From positions 1 through 5,121 of the forward strand of contig JAJFMM010000025.1 of NCBI GenBank assembly GCA_021772165.1: a stretch of 5,121 bases of DNA, read 5' to 3'. Positions 1 to 5,121 of the stretch are shown in pieces. The stretch comes from Chlamydiota bacterium (GTDB lineage Bacteria > Chlamydiota > Chlamydiia > Chlamydiales > SM23-39). Both the position numbers and the translations under genes were made by a program. Below the pieces are notes generated by a model. The model was not told where the DNA came from and did no database searches. It was given only the letters and a program-made list of their open reading frames with translations. Within the stretch, counting starts at the first letter, position 1; each line of letters opens with the position of its first letter.

Positions 1-51
1 ATTTGTTATAGGACGATCCATGAGAAAACACTCCAGACGTTAGATGTAGGA

Positions 52-94
52 GGAAAAATTTTAAGCCTTTTGTTGGGTTTTTACCAAACAAAAG
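52..94 (-). terminator. Intrinsic terminator of the J-domain gene
   Basis: An inverted repeat at 67-77 and 84-94 can pair over 10 of 11 positions, with one G-A mismatch at 75/86, around a 6-base loop. Read on the minus strand, it starts 11 bases past the TAG stop of the leftward gene and is followed by an A/T run with five consecutive T (positions 62 down to 52). The plus strand has no T run after the hairpin, so it should act on leftward transcription only. The stem is AT-rich, which weakens the call. Confidence 0.6.
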
Positions 95-105
95 ATCTCC
101 CCTCC

Positions 106-1077
106 CTACGCCGACAACTCCTTAACCAGGGACTTAAAGAGATCCTCTCCATCTGGACCTTGCAGGTTTTCGACAAAGCCGCGAATGATACCCACCGTTT
201 CTTTGATCCTCTCATATTCTGCTAACATTGAACACGTACCGATGCCCTGGAGTCGAAAGAAGCGCTGAATGGAACCATACCTTGGATTGAGGACGAGCTG
301 ATTGATACGAGCTCTAAGAGCTTCTACCTTCCCCTCTAGGATGGCGTTATAGGCCATGAGCTCCTCATCGTCTTCTACTTCCTCTTCTTCGGGCAAATGG
401 TCGAAAAATTCTTCTTCGAGTTCCAAGAGAGCAAATAGATCTCTATCTTCGTAAGCCAAGGCGATTCTTTTCATGGCCTCTTCCTTCCAAACCTTCATCT
501 CTTCATCCTGTTCTAGATCGGGATGCAGGGATTTTACGAGACGTTTGTAAAGCTTGGTGATGCTTTTCTTTTTTATTTTTTTCTCTTCAGTCTGCTCTTC
601 TTCGCTTTGGATCTGTTTTTTAGTTTTCCTCTCTTCTTGCGCGCCGCCTCCACCAGAACCTCCGCCTCCACCAGAACTAACCTCTTCCTCTTTCTTACTA
701 GAGACCTTAGTAGGCTCTTCTTGGCGAGTGAGTTGCTGATGCATTCTTTTGAGATCTTTGGGAAGACCCTCCATCCCGAGAGACGGAATAAGTGAGTTGA
801 TTTCGCTTAAGATCAACTTCTCTAAAACAAGCAGATCTTCTTTTGGTAAGCGCATAGTTGGAGACATGTAGAGATGACAGTAGCTCGTGGCTCTTTCGAT
901 CACTGCCTCGAGGAGACGACGCTCTTCGGGTGCAATTTTCTCAAGATAAAACAGCAAGCATTCGTCTAGCTGTTTACTAATCTCTTCTTGCTTTTCAGAG
1001 AGGCCCTTAATTTCTTTAACTAATTGACTATGCTTTTCACGATCATCAGCACAATCTTGATCCACTTTTCTTTTCAT
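106..1077 (-). CDS. J-domain-like (DnaJ-related) coiled-coil protein with Gly/Ser linker
   Basis: 323 residues. Residues 14-46 and 50-62 are charged, heptad-like helix. Residues 120-170 are a low-complexity Lys/Glu-rich hinge containing a glycine run (136-145). Residues 172-220 match helices II and III of a J domain: a basic helix (KLYKRLVKSL), then the HPD tripeptide at 185-187, then a charged helix ending in an AYEDRD stretch. J domains use HPD to stimulate the ATPase of a DnaK/Hsp70 partner, so a co-chaperone role is inferred. Helix I with its usual Tyr-x-x-Leu-Gly core is missing, and there is no G/F region, zinc finger or DnaJ substrate-binding domain. An acidic patch (227-239) and a helical tail follow. 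No signal peptide; probably cytoplasmic. An in-frame GTG at 1092 would add five residues (MVLLS), but the ATG at 1077 is preferred because the best upstream -10 would leave the GTG only about 8 bases of leader. The gene is monocistronic and divergent from the ABC-F gene. The client is unknown. Confidence 0.8.
   Translation of the reverse strand: MKRKVDQDCADDREKHSQLVKEIKGLSEKQEEISKQLDECLLFYLEKIAPEERRLLEAVIERATSYCHLYMSPTMRLPKEDLLVLEKLILSEINSLIPSLGMEGLPKDLKRMHQQLTRQEEPTKVSSKKEEEVSSGGGGGSGGGGAQEERKTKKQIQSEEEQTEEKKIKKKSITKLYKRLVKSLHPDLEQDEEMKVWKEEAMKRIALAYEDRDLFALLELEEEFFDHLPEEEEVEDDEELMAYNAILEGKVEALRARINQLVLNPRYGSIQRFFRLQGIGTCSMLAEYERIKETVGIIRGFVENLQGPDGEDLFKSLVKELSA
644..679 (-). repeat. 18-bp tandem duplication encoding a Gly/Ser linker
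   Basis: Two adjacent 18-bp units, 644-661 and 662-679, match at their first 16 positions. Eighteen bases is six codons, so the duplication keeps the frame and doubles a Ser-Gly5-type hexapeptide inside the leftward J-domain gene. The result is a flexible linker (SSGGGGGSGGGGAQ) between the N-terminal helical half and the J-like half. Near-perfect identity at DNA level, including third codon positions, points to a recent duplication rather than selection on the peptide alone. The unit could expand or contract by slippage. Confidence 0.85.
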
Positions 1078-1106
1078 ACTCAATAAAACCACTACATTAA
1101 AACACT

Positions 1107-1134
1107 CTTATAACACAAAACCAAAGAAGTTAAA
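1107..1134 (-). promoter_or_regulatory. Candidate sigma-70-type promoter of the J-domain gene
   Basis: On the minus strand, TTTAAC (1134-1129) and TATAAG (1112-1107) are separated by 16 bp. The -10 matches the TATAAT consensus at 5 of 6 positions; the -35 is weak. The predicted start of transcription near 1100 gives a leader of about 23 bases to the ATG at 1077. This is a match by eye in an AT-rich region, so chance similarity is possible. Confidence 0.4.
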
Positions 1135-1168
1135 GCAAATTTGATTCTTCTACCAGAAAAGTTCTTAG

Positions 1169-1197
1169 TTGTTCCTCTACCCGCTTTCCCTTATCCT
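1169..1197 (+). promoter_or_regulatory. Weak candidate promoter of the Uup/hydrolase operon
   Basis: TTGTTC (1169-1174) and TATCCT (1192-1197) are spaced by 17 bp. They match the sigma-70 consensus at 3 and 4 of 6 positions. An overlapping TATATA at 1197-1202 is an alternative. The predicted transcription start lies at or within a few bases of the ATG at 1206, and no Shine-Dalgarno sequence is visible before that ATG. A leaderless or near-leaderless mRNA would follow if this is right. Confidence 0.3.
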
Positions 1198-1205
1198 ATA
1201 TAGCC

Positions 1206-2993
1206 ATGAGCCTCCTGATCAGCTGCCAGTCCATCTCCAAATCCTTTGCGACAAAACGCCTTTTCGAAAATCTCTCTTTGAGTATTGCGTCGCAAGAGCG
1301 TATCGGACTGATCGGTCCCAATGGATCGGGCAAATCCACCCTGCTGAAAATTCTCGCCGGTGAAGAGACGGCGGACAGCGGAGCGCTCTCTCCCAAAAGA
1401 AATCTTAGCATTGGCTACGTCCCACAAACATGCGACTTTCCGGACCTTTCCCCGCAAACCATCCTGATCAATGCTCTCAAGAAAGACGCTCTCCCCGACT
1501 ATGAGAAAGAGCGCCTCGCCGAAATGTGGCTGAGCAAACTCGGATTCTCCGGCAATGAGAGCTCTGCAAACGCCCTTTCCGGCGGCTGGAAAAAGAGACT
1601 TTCGATGGCCACCGCTCTGATTACGACACCCGATCTGCTGCTGCTCGATGAACCGACCAACCATCTCGATTTAGAAGGGATCCTCTGGCTAGAAAAATTT
1701 CTGACGAGAGAAGCTCCGACCTACCTCCTCGTGAGCCATGACCGCTATTTTCTGCAGAATACCGTCAACAAAGTCGTCGAGATCAATCCGGTCTATCCGA
1801 CAGGACTCTTTTCGATCGACGGCTCCTACGCCAATTTCCTCTCGAAAAAAGAGGAGTTTTTACAAGGGCAGCTGCAGCATGAGCGCTCGCTTGCCTCGAA
1901 GGCGAGAAAAGAGATCGACTGGCTGAGACAGACGCCAAAAGCGAGAACCACCAAATCGCAAGCGAGAGTCGACGAAGCCCACGATCTGCTCAAAGAGCAT
2001 TCGGCAGTCCGATCGAGAAACCGAGAGAAACGAGCGAGCATCGATTTTGCAGCGACCGAGAGAGAAACAAGAAAACTACTCAGCGCAAATAACCTCTCGA
2101 AAAGTGCCGGAGACAAACTGCTCTTTGAAAAACTAGACTTCATCCTATCTCCCGGCAGTCGCATCGGCCTGATGGGACCTAACGGCTCTGGAAAAACAAC
2201 GCTGCTCCGCATGCTAGCGCAAGAGATCTCTCCCGATGTGGGCAAAATCAAACCCGCCGACGAACTCAAAGTCGTCTATTTCGACCAGCACCGCGCACAA
2301 CTGCCCAACGACATCTCGCTGAGAGAAGCCCTTTCTCCTAAAGGCGACTACGTAGAATTTCGCGGTAGACCGATCCACGTCAACGGCTGGTGTAAAAAAT
2401 TCCTCTTTTCGCCCGACCTGCTCGATCAGCGCATCGGCACACTCTCCGGCGGAGAAAGAGCGCGCATCGCCGTCGCCCATCTCATGCTACAGCCTGCAGA
2501 TCTGCTTCTACTCGATGAGCCGACCAACGACCTCGACATCCCCACGCTCGAGACATTGGAAGAGAGCCTCCTCGATTTTCCGGGCGCGCTGGTACTCATC
2601 ACACACGACCGCTGCATGCTCGATCGCGTCTGCAATTCGCTGCTCGCACTCGGCGAACCGGAGCACACCGAATTCTACGCCGACTACGCTCAGTGGCAAG
2701 CCTCTCTCAAAACCGCCAGCGCTCCGGTCAAAGAAAAGAAGAGCCCAACAAAACCGACCGGCGCCAAACTCTCCTACAACGAGAATAAAGAGTATGGACA
2801 GATCGAAGGAAAGATCGAAAAGTTAGAAGAGAAGCTCCGCAGCCTCAATGAGCTGCTCGAAAAAGATGAGACCACCCAAAACCCGAAAAAACTCCAAGAA
2901 GTCTGTACTGCGATCGGACTGGTTGAGACGCAGGTCGAACAGCTCTACTTACGCTGGGAAGAGCTCGAACAAAAACAGAGCCGCTCTCAATGA
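1206..2993 (+). CDS. uup: ABC-F family ATPase, Uup type
   Basis: 595 residues with two ABC ATPase domains and no membrane segments, as in ABC-F proteins. Domain 1 has Walker A GPNGSGKST (37-45), signature LSGGW (124-128), Walker B LLLLDEP (144-150) and switch His178. Domain 2 has Walker A GPNGSGKTT (324-332), signature LSGGE (413-417), Walker B ending LDEP (436-439) and His467. Both catalytic glutamates (149 and 438) are present, so it should be an active ATPase. Tryptophan in the first signature, the WLRQTPKARTTK block (239-250) in the inter-domain linker, and a C-terminal Lys/Glu-rich coiled coil (about 525-592) behind a Pro/Lys linker point to Uup rather than EttA, YbiT or YheS. Uup proteins are cytoplasmic and are linked in E. 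coli to ribosome function, DNA binding and precise transposon excision; the exact role here is not shown by sequence. Full length for the family. It is the first gene of a two-gene operon, since its stop overlaps the next start. Visibly more GC-rich than the flanking regions. Confidence 0.93.
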   Translation: MSLLISCQSISKSFATKRLFENLSLSIASQERIGLIGPNGSGKSTLLKILAGEETADSGALSPKRNLSIGYVPQTCDFPDLSPQTILINALKKDALPDYEKERLAEMWLSKLGFSGNESSANALSGGWKKRLSMATALITTPDLLLLDEPTNHLDLEGILWLEKFLTREAPTYLLVSHDRYFLQNTVNKVVEINPVYPTGLFSIDGSYANFLSKKEEFLQGQLQHERSLASKARKEIDWLRQTPKARTTKSQARVDEAHDLLKEHSAVRSRNREKRASIDFAATERETRKLLSANNLSKSAGDKLLFEKLDFILSPGSRIGLMGPNGSGKTTLLRMLAQEISPDVGKIKPADELKVVYFDQHRAQLPNDISLREALSPKGDYVEFRGRPIHVNGWCKKFLFSPDLLDQRIGTLSGGERARIAVAHLMLQPADLLLLDEPTNDLDIPTLETLEESLLDFPGALVLITHDRCMLDRVCNSLLALGEPEHTEFYADYAQWQASLKTASAPVKEKKSPTKPTGAKLSYNENKEYGQIEGKIEKLEEKLRSLNELLEKDETTQNPKKLQEVCTAIGLVETQVEQLYLRWEELEQKQSRSQ

Positions 2994-3892
2994 AGCCGCT
3001 GCTCCTACTCTGCCTCCTCATAGCCTCCTCTTGTATGCGCACCTCTAATGAAACCGCCCATTTCGAGGAGCACCAGCAGTTTCACACCTGCAACACGGCA
3101 GATGGCAGCTACCGCTTTCGCTACATCGAAGAGGGCCGAGGCCAAAAGCAGATCGTCTTTCTCCACGGATTTGGCGCGAACACCTTCACATGGCGAAGCC
3201 AGATCAAGCGCTTTGCCGCGCAAGGCTACCATGTATGGGCCTTTGATCTGATCGGATTTGGACAGAGCGACAAACCCCTCGACATCGAATACAACCTAGC
3301 CCTCTACCGCAAACAGACGCTCGATTTCATGGATGCGATGGGGATAGAAAAAGCGCATCTCGTCGGCCATTCGATGGGAGGAGAGATCACACTCTCCCTC
3401 GCCATCCATGCGCCGGAGAGACTCCTCTCTATGACTCTCATCAATCCGGCGGCCTACCCCTTCGATCCACCCTATTTTTCACTCGTCAAACGCCTCGGCC
3501 CCTTTATCTCACCACTGCTCAATCGCGACCTGATTTATAATGCGCTCACAAGACTCTATTACAACCCGGATCTGATTACAGAAGAGCAGATCGACGCCTA
3601 CTGGCAGCCCCTTGAATCGCAGGCGGCAAGACTCTGCTCACTGAGAGTCCTCTCACTTCTAGAGCCGGAGAATCTAGAGCGTCAAAGCGAACTCTATACC
3701 AATATCCGTCTCCCGACACTGATCGTCTGGGGCAGCGAAGATGAGTGGATCCCCCTCGAGCATCTAGAGCGGTTCCGAAAAGACATGCCCCATGCAAAGC
3801 AGCAGATCGTCGAGGCCTGCGGACACGCCCCCCAAGAAGAGCAACCCGATATCCTTAACCCACACCTCTCCCGTTTTTTCCGATCTTTATAA
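2990..3892 (+). CDS. Alpha/beta hydrolase with lipoprotein-like signal peptide
   Basis: 300 residues. The N-terminus has Lys2, a hydrophobic core (4-11) and IASSC with Cys15 as a plausible lipidation site. Ala rather than Leu at -3 makes the lipobox acceptable but not ideal. The mature part is an alpha/beta hydrolase fold: oxyanion-hole HGFG (59-62), a DLIGFGQSDKP block (86-96), nucleophile elbow GHSMGG with Ser128, acid Asp251 in GSEDEWIP, and His279 in ACGHA. The Ser-Asp-His triad is complete, so an active esterase, lipase or C-C bond hydrolase is likely, probably anchored at the inner or outer membrane facing the periplasm. Residues 155-225 form the variable cap that sets specificity, and the substrate cannot be read from sequence. 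The DxxGFGxSDKP block is common in epoxide-hydrolase, haloalkane-dehalogenase and MhpC-like subgroups; Ser rather than Asp as nucleophile excludes the first two activities. The ATG shares ATGA with the uup stop and has no good ribosome binding site, so translation probably depends on reinitiation after uup. Confidence 0.9.
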   Translation: MKPLLLLCLLIASSCMRTSNETAHFEEHQQFHTCNTADGSYRFRYIEEGRGQKQIVFLHGFGANTFTWRSQIKRFAAQGYHVWAFDLIGFGQSDKPLDIEYNLALYRKQTLDFMDAMGIEKAHLVGHSMGGEITLSLAIHAPERLLSMTLINPAAYPFDPPYFSLVKRLGPFISPLLNRDLIYNALTRLYYNPDLITEEQIDAYWQPLESQAARLCSLRVLSLLEPENLERQSELYTNIRLPTLIVWGSEDEWIPLEHLERFRKDMPHAKQQIVEACGHAPQEEQPDILNPHLSRFFRSL

Positions 3893-3932
3893 AACACCCT
3901 CCCTGCCAAATCTATTAAAATAATTCATGCCA

Positions 3933-3961
3933 TTTAATTTAAATAACTACTTTTGTATAAT
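3933..3961 (+). promoter_or_regulatory. Candidate sigma-70-type promoter, consensus -10
   Basis: A perfect TATAAT (3956-3961) follows TTTAAT (3933-3938) by 17 bp, in the AT-rich gap after the hydrolase gene. The predicted transcription start, about 7-8 bases after the -10, falls at the ATG at 3969. That supports 3969 over the in-frame ATG at 3927 as start codon, because the promoter lies inside the extra 14 codons. The transcript would be leaderless. Confidence 0.55.
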
Positions 3962-3968
3962 ACTAACT

Positions 3969-4691
3969 ATGACTTATCAAACAAACTGGATAGAAAAGCA
4001 ATTCCACTGGACAGAAATACTTTCTGACCAGAGTGAATTAAAACATATCTACAGACCGATTGTTAATACTTTGAATGGAAAGCTTTACGACGACAGCAAG
4101 GTTTCTCTTGTAGCTAAAAAATTTTTACTACTTCTTGTAGCAAGACCCTTTCATACGCTTGCAAAAACGCTGTATCACGCATGCCTTCCCATTTCTCTAC
4201 CACTCGAATTTTATTTAGCCGCAAAAAAAGAAACAAATAAGGATTTCCAACACCAATTCAAAGCTGGAATCATTGGATGTGTGAAAAGCGCATTAGACAT
4301 CATTCGAACACCGCTATATGAAACCGCCTTAATTGTATGCTCTCTATTCGGAGTATTCCTAGGTACGATCAAATCGGAAACAATTTATAATTTACGAGCA
4401 CTAACAGGAAAAATCGAGCTCTCATTTCTTTGGGATAATAAAAAATCGCCCTGGATGCTCACTCCTTGTTTTCAACCGCGCGATACTCTTTTTCAGAACC
4501 TGGAAAAGAGTGGAAGGAGAGCAAAAACAGAGCCGGATACAAACTATGACAAACCAAACCGCAAAGCTGAAACCAATCTAGCGCGATCTATATTCCAAGA
4601 GAGACGTAATCGCAGATTTCTTATTTACTGTTACCAACACTGGCCTAAAGATATCCCATTGGATAGCGCCACCTATAAAATCACTTGTTAA
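3969..4691 (+). CDS. Unrecognised helical, probably membrane-associated protein (Chlamydiae-like)
   Basis: 240 residues from the ATG at 3969. An in-frame ATG at 3927 would give 254, but its extra 14 codons overlap a consensus-type promoter and neither ATG has a Shine-Dalgarno sequence. No catalytic motif is visible. Hydrophobic stretches lie at 46-58, 70-84 and 119-134, the last two being candidate membrane or amphipathic segments, with a conserved-looking block DIIRTPLYETAL (110-121) between them. A Trp/Pro/Cys block, SPWMLTPCFQP (160-170), follows. The C-terminal third (175-225) is polar and Lys/Arg-rich with repeated RR pairs. This layout recalls, from memory only, uncharacterised proteins of Parachlamydiales that share the RTPLYE and PCFQP blocks. 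Inclusion-membrane or host-directed roles are conceivable but not shown. There is no N-terminal signal peptide. Visibly more AT-rich than the operon upstream, and apparently transcribed alone. Confidence 0.75.
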   Translation: MTYQTNWIEKQFHWTEILSDQSELKHIYRPIVNTLNGKLYDDSKVSLVAKKFLLLLVARPFHTLAKTLYHACLPISLPLEFYLAAKKETNKDFQHQFKAGIIGCVKSALDIIRTPLYETALIVCSLFGVFLGTIKSETIYNLRALTGKIELSFLWDNKKSPWMLTPCFQPRDTLFQNLEKSGRRAKTEPDTNYDKPNRKAETNLARSIFQERRNRRFLIYCYQHWPKDIPLDSATYKITC

Positions 4692-4700
4692 TCTCCCCCC

Positions 4701-4729
4701 TTTAGAAAAAGAAACAAACCTGCTAGTCT
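4701..4729 (+). promoter_or_regulatory. Candidate extended -10 promoter of the MORN-repeat gene
   Basis: TTTAGA (4701-4706, 4 of 6 to TTGACA) and TAGTCT (4724-4729) are spaced by 17 bp. The -10 carries the TG-n extension at 4721-4722, which can compensate for a poor -10 hexamer. The predicted start of transcription is at the ATG at 4736, again leaving no room for a Shine-Dalgarno leader. The gap to the previous stop codon is only 44 bp, so read-through from the gene before it is the alternative. Confidence 0.45.
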
Positions 4730-4735
4730 AAATTC

Positions 4736-5121
4736 ATGGGCTACACGTTTACTGACCAGATTTACGCAATTGTTGATCCTACTCTTGGCATCAAGGTGAG
4801 ACAAGAAACGCCGCAAACAGAAGCGAAGCGCACCCACTATGCCTACGGCGCTCTGCGATCAGTTTGCCATTATCAAAACGATCACCTTCACGGACCATCG
4901 CGTTTTTTTGCAGAAAACGGCTACCTACTTTCTGAAACTTGGTTTTGGGAAGGAAAAAAGCTGGGCACAGCACGCCTCTACTACGCAAGTGGAGCGCTCT
5001 ATGCTTTGATGCGCTATCGCGACGGAAAAAAAACGGGACGACATGACTATTTCTATGAAAATGGTCGTCCGAAAACGCGGACGCAATTTCAAGATGACGT
5101 GCTGCATAGAGAGACTCAGCT
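4736..5121 (+). CDS. MORN-type (YwqK-like) repeat protein, 5' part
   Basis: The frame is open from the ATG at 4736 to the window edge: 128 complete codons and no stop, so the C-terminus is missing. From residue 38 the protein repeats with a strict 24-residue period. Each unit opens with a Gly (G38, G62, G86, G110); the first three have a second Gly 15 residues later (G53, G77, G101) and end with an aromatic-rich turn such as YYAS or FYEN. This is the pattern of MORN_2 repeats found in proteins often labelled YwqK-family antitoxin: short beta hairpins stacked into an elongated sheet, used for protein or membrane binding. The antitoxin label comes from family naming, and no toxin partner is visible here. 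The first 37 residues precede the repeats and contain no signal peptide. Chlamydiae and other host-associated bacteria carry such proteins, with functions mostly unknown. ATG chosen because no earlier in-frame start is visible nearby and a promoter-like element ends 7 bp before it. Confidence 0.75.
   Translation, partial: MGYTFTDQIYAIVDPTLGIKVRQETPQTEAKRTHYAYGALRSVCHYQNDHLHGPSRFFAENGYLLSETWFWEGKKLGTARLYYASGALYALMRYRDGKKTGRHDYFYENGRPKTRTQFQDDVLHRETQ

Noticed and set aside
2..43. A short plus-strand frame open from the window edge that ends in TAG at 41-43 and could be the tail of an upstream gene.
   Set aside because: Only 13 codons are visible and all frames are short here, so it cannot be told from chance.
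47..225. A strong Shine-Dalgarno-like TAGGAGGA (47-54) followed by an open plus-strand frame to a stop at 223-225.
   Set aside because: No ATG or GTG lies at a suitable distance (only TTG at 70 and 73), the frame runs antisense through the end of the J-domain gene, and the peptide matches nothing I recognise.
523..795. Plus-strand open frames of 61-90 codons with Phe/Leu-rich, membrane-like translations.
   Set aside because: They are antisense to the Lys/Glu-rich hinge of the J-domain gene; GAA/AAG codons read backwards give TTC/CTT, which explains the false hydrophobicity.
1191..1664. A 157-codon minus-strand open frame opposite the start of uup.
   Set aside because: The sense frame carries intact ABC motifs and the antisense translation has no recognisable domain; it is a mirror of codon bias.
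3893..3926. A possible terminator after the hydrolase gene.
   Set aside because: I found no inverted repeat followed by a T run in this gap.
3927..3968. A 14-residue N-terminal extension (MPFNLNNYFCIILT) of the gene at 3969, which could look like a short signal sequence.
   Set aside because: It overlaps the TATAAT promoter, has no ribosome binding site, and lacks a positively charged start and a cleavage site.

Overview
The window (5121 bp) looks like bacterial chromosome. The best guess is an environmental Chlamydiae (Parachlamydiales-like) genome. The main hint is the protein at 3969-4691: its helical, weakly membrane-associated layout and its 'RTPLYE...' and 'PCFQP' blocks recall protein families I associate from memory with Parachlamydiales. 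Dense packing and the near absence of Shine-Dalgarno sequences fit but do not prove it. There is no phage, IS element, CRISPR array, tRNA or rRNA in the window.

Layout: positions 1-105 are non-coding apart from a hairpin terminator that serves the leftward gene beside it. Positions 106-1077 (minus strand) encode a 323-residue protein with a coiled-coil N-terminus, a Gly/Ser linker made by an 18-bp tandem duplication, and a C-terminal degenerate J domain with an intact HPD motif. A divergent intergenic region of about 130 bp follows. On the plus strand come an Uup-type ABC-F ATPase (1206-2993) and, overlapping it by ATGA, a lipoprotein-like alpha/beta hydrolase with a complete Ser-Asp-His triad (2990-3892). 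These two form a clear operon. After a short, AT-richer gap come an unrecognised helical membrane-associated protein (3969-4691) and the 5' part of a MORN-type repeat protein (4736 to the window end). Both have their own promoter-like sequences.

How they work together: only the Uup-hydrolase pair shows real coupling, and no shared pathway is obvious for it. Uup-type ATPases act on ribosomes or nucleic acid, while the hydrolase appears exported. The other genes look like independent units. The most interesting regulatory pattern is that three plus-strand genes (1206, 3969, 4736) have a -10-like hexamer ending 7-8 bp before the ATG and no Shine-Dalgarno sequence. This is what leaderless transcripts would look like. 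No convincing new multi-gene system is visible.
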